Assembly (NCBI GenBank): GCA_021827445.1
Contig: JAKAVW010000134.1
Location: 1 to 7,895, forward strand
Direction: 5' to 3'
Length of the DNA: 7,895 nt
Source: Pseudomonadota bacterium
GTDB lineage: Bacteria > Pseudomonadota > Gammaproteobacteria > Acidithiobacillales > Acidithiobacillaceae
Each line of letters begins with the position of its first letter. Positions within the stretch are counted from its first letter, which is position 1. Below the pieces are notes generated by a model that was not told where the DNA came from, made no database searches, and saw nothing but the letters and a program-made list of their open reading frames with translations. Positions 6,260 to 7,895 of the stretch are shown here, one piece after another. The position numbers were made by a program, and so were the translations under genes.

Positions 6260-7495
6260 ATGACAATAAAGCATCAGGACGCACACGAACAAATTGCGCT
6301 CGGCACCGTCGACATGCTGCCCGAAGGCGAGATGCTACAGCGGCTCGCGGCGGCACAGCGCGATAATAAACCCCTGCGGATCAAGCTGGGCATGGACCCC
6401 ACCGCTCCGGATCTGCACCTGGGGCATACGGTGCTGCTCCATAAAGCCCGCCAGTTTCAGGACCTCGGCCATCGGCTGCTGTTCGTCATCGGTGATTTTA
6501 CCGCCATGATCGGTGATCCCACGGGCAAGAGCGTTACCCGCAAAGCGCTCAGTCGCGAAGAAGTGGTGGCCAATGCCGCGACCTATCAGCGTCAGGTGTT
6601 CAAGATACTGGATCCCGAGCGCACCGAAGTGATGTTTAACTCAGTATGGCTGGGCGCACTCCGCCCCGATGAACTGATCCAGATCGCCGCGCGTTACACC
6701 GTCGCCCGCATGCTGGAACGTGATGATTTCAGCAAGCGTTACAATGCCAATCAGCCCATCGCCATTCACGAGTTTCTCTATCCTTTGCTCCAAGGCTATG
6801 ACTCGGTCGCCATCAAAGCGGACGTGGAACTGGGCGGTACCGATCAGCGCTTCAACCTGCTGGTGGGCCGGGAATTACAGCGTGAGTATGGCCAGAAACC
6901 GCAGTTGGTGCTCACCATGCCCATTCTCGAAGGCTTGGACGGCGTGCAGAAAATGTCCAAATCGTTGGGTAACTTCATCGCGGTCGAAGACCCGCCTGCG
7001 GAAATGTTTGGCAAGATTATGTCGATTTCAGACACTTTGATGTGGCGCTATCATGCGCTGCTCTCCCGAGTCCCCGCGACAGAGCAAATGCGCCTGCAGG
7101 ATGCCGCGGCCAGTGGAGCGCGCAATCCGCGTGACATCAAGCTCGATCTGGCCTGCGAACTGGTGGCCCGTTTTCACGATGCAGCGGCCGCCCAGGAGGC
7201 CCATGCCGCCTTCCTGGCCCGCTTTCAGCGCCACGAGACCCCCGATGATCTGCCCCTGCAAACGCTTTCCTTGCCGGCAGCGCCGCGTCTCAGTCAGGTG
7301 CTCGTACAGGTGCAACTAGCTGCCAGCACCAGTGAGGCCATGCGCAAGATGAAAGAGGGTGCGGTGCGCCTGAATGGTGAGCGGGTCGTTGACCCGGCCA
7401 CTACCCTGACGTTGGGAGCGGAGTATTTATTGCAGTTTGGTAAACGCCACTTCGCCCGTGTCTCCCTGAGCAAGGCCGATTCCCAAGCCAACTGA
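6260..7495 (+). CDS. tyrS: Tyrosyl-tRNA synthetase
   Basis: This cytosolic class I synthetase charges tRNA-Tyr with tyrosine. From the ATG at 6260 it is 411 aa. The ATP-binding HIGH motif appears as HLGH (53-56) after GMDPTAPD, and KMSKS is at 231-235. Tyrosine/tRNA-pocket segments such as QGYDSVAIKADVELGGTDQ (178-196) are clear. A C-terminal S4 RNA-binding domain covers about 343-402. It resembles the H. influenzae-like TyrRS subfamily rather than E. coli TyrS. The open frame extends upstream to a TTG at 6161 overlapping the ATPase stop. Those 33 residues have no family match and cross a possible promoter, and alignment from memory starts at MTIKHQD, so I prefer 6260. The ribosome binding site there is poor (AGG, 2 nt spacing). 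No terminator follows: the rRNA promoter begins 9 nt after the stop. I recall, unverified, a tyrosyl-tRNA synthetase gene called tyrZ described near rRNA genes in this genus. Confidence 0.96.
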   Translation: MTIKHQDAHEQIALGTVDMLPEGEMLQRLAAAQRDNKPLRIKLGMDPTAPDLHLGHTVLLHKARQFQDLGHRLLFVIGDFTAMIGDPTGKSVTRKALSREEVVANAATYQRQVFKILDPERTEVMFNSVWLGALRPDELIQIAARYTVARMLERDDFSKRYNANQPIAIHEFLYPLLQGYDSVAIKADVELGGTDQRFNLLVGRELQREYGQKPQLVLTMPILEGLDGVQKMSKSLGNFIAVEDPPAEMFGKIMSISDTLMWRYHALLSRVPATEQMRLQDAAASGARNPRDIKLDLACELVARFHDAAAAQEAHAAFLARFQRHETPDDLPLQTLSLPAAPRLSQVLVQVQLAASTSEAMRKMKEGAVRLNGERVVDPATTLTLGAEYLLQFGKRHFARVSLSKADSQAN

Positions 7496-7504
7496 AATCA
7501 TCTG

Positions 7505-7540
7505 TTGACACCCTTCGAGAGCTCCGTATAATGCGCCCTC
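7505..7540 (+). promoter_or_regulatory. rRNA operon sigma70 promoter with GC-rich discriminator
   Basis: TTGACA (7505-7510) and TATAAT (7527-7532) are both perfect consensus hexamers, separated by 16 bp. GCGCCCTC (7533-7540) follows, with initiation expected near 7539-7541. A G/C-rich discriminator is typical of rRNA promoters under stringent (ppGpp) control. That control is inferred here. The region upstream of the -35 overlaps the tyrS stop and has no strong A-tract UP element. Confidence 0.88.
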
Positions 7541-7545
7541 ACGAC

Positions 7546-7611
7546 GCGGCGCTGAGCCGCACCGGGCTCCGGTCCGGATGTTCTTTTCCAGCCGAGTGGA
7601 GATGTGTGGGG
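7546..7611 (+). promoter_or_regulatory. rRNA leader with boxB/boxA/boxC-like antitermination elements
   Basis: Two small hairpins, GCGGC/GCCGC (7546-7560) and ACCGG/CCGGT (7561-7573), precede TGTTCTTTTCCA (7579-7590). The last resembles boxA, the NusB/S10 binding site of rrn leaders. GATGTGTGGGG (7601-7611) resembles boxC. Order and position between promoter and 16S fit the known rrn antitermination arrangement, but boxA departs from the E. coli sequence. Confidence 0.5.
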
Positions 7612-7626
7612 TTTAGGCCCATGGGT

Positions 7627-7652
7627 ATTATTGGTGCTTAGGCACTGATAAT
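7627..7652 (+). other. Stem-loop in the 16S rRNA leader
   Basis: ATTATTGGTGC (7627-7637) pairs with GCACTGATAAT (7642-7652) over 11 bp, including two G-U pairs, with a TTAG loop. It lies 33 nt before the mature 16S 5' end. It probably helps fold or process the precursor. The long RNase III stem would need the sequence downstream of 16S, which is outside the window. Confidence 0.55.
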
Positions 7653-7684
7653 TATCCTGAGCAGTATTGTGTTTAAGATGGATT

Positions 7685-7895
7685 GAACTTAAGAGTTTGA
7701 TCCTGGCTCAGATTGAACGCTGGCGGCATGCCTAACACATGCAAGTCGAACGGTAGCAGGCCTTCGGGTGCTGACGAGTGGCGGACGGGTGAGTAATGCG
7801 TAGGAATCTGTCTTTTAGTGGGGGACAACCCAGGGAAACTTGGGCTAATACCGCATGAGCCCTGAGGGGGAAAGCGGGGGATCTTCGGACCTCGC
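7685..7895 (+). rRNA. rrs: 16S ribosomal RNA, 5' portion, cut by window edge
   Basis: The universal 5' region AGAGTTTGATCCTGGCTCAG begins at 7692 and is followed by GATTGAACGCTGGCGG, ACATGCAAGTCGA and GGCGGACGGGTGAGTAATG. The 5' end is set at 7685 by counting back from the E. coli numbering (G9 at 7693) and is good to a few bases. About 211 nt are present. The short V1 hairpin around CCTTCGGG and the V2 text with GGGGGACAACCCAGGG match Acidithiobacillus, closest in memory to A. ferrooxidans. 23S and 5S would lie downstream. Confidence 0.98.

Noticed and set aside
1..7895. Mobile elements, CRISPR array or defence system
   Set aside because: No transposase, integrase, direct-repeat array or defence domain is visible. 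The region is ordinary chromosomal genes with consistent composition.

Overview
The window looks chromosomal and comes from an Acidithiobacillus-type acidophile, most likely the A. ferrooxidans group. The evidence is the first ~210 nt of a 16S rRNA gene at the right edge, whose V1/V2 sequence I recognise as Acidithiobacillus-like. A P3A-type proton-pumping ATPase, expected in an acidophile, and moderately GC-rich housekeeping genes agree with this. I see no mobile element, CRISPR array or tRNA gene.

Left half, minus strand, read from right to left: a 39-codon membrane-peptide ORF (3745-3626), panD (3629-3246), an MFS transporter (3233-2028), the ribosome-assembly GTPase engB/ysxC (1913-1227) and a Kch-type potassium channel (1161 to beyond base 1). 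The first three are tightly packed. The small ORF overlaps panD by ATGA. panD and the transporter share one reading frame, separated by a single TGA and four codons. I found no convincing terminator between the transporter, engB and kch, so this may be one long transcript, perhaps with an extra promoter before engB.

Right half, plus strand: the P-type H+-ATPase (3870-6164) diverges from the panD group across a short intergenic region. It is followed by tyrS (6260-7495) and then, only 9 nt after the tyrS stop, by a near-consensus sigma70 promoter for an rRNA operon. That operon has a GC-rich discriminator, an antitermination-like leader and the start of 16S rRNA (7685 to the edge).

Functionally, two membrane proteins (Kch and the H+-ATPase) fit cation and proton homeostasis in acid. 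PanD supplies beta-alanine for pantothenate/CoA. EngB, TyrS and the rRNA operon serve translation. The least described element is the small coupled ORF in front of panD. A 9-bp hairpin inside that ORF covers the panD Shine-Dalgarno sequence, an arrangement that would make panD translation depend on translation of the small ORF.
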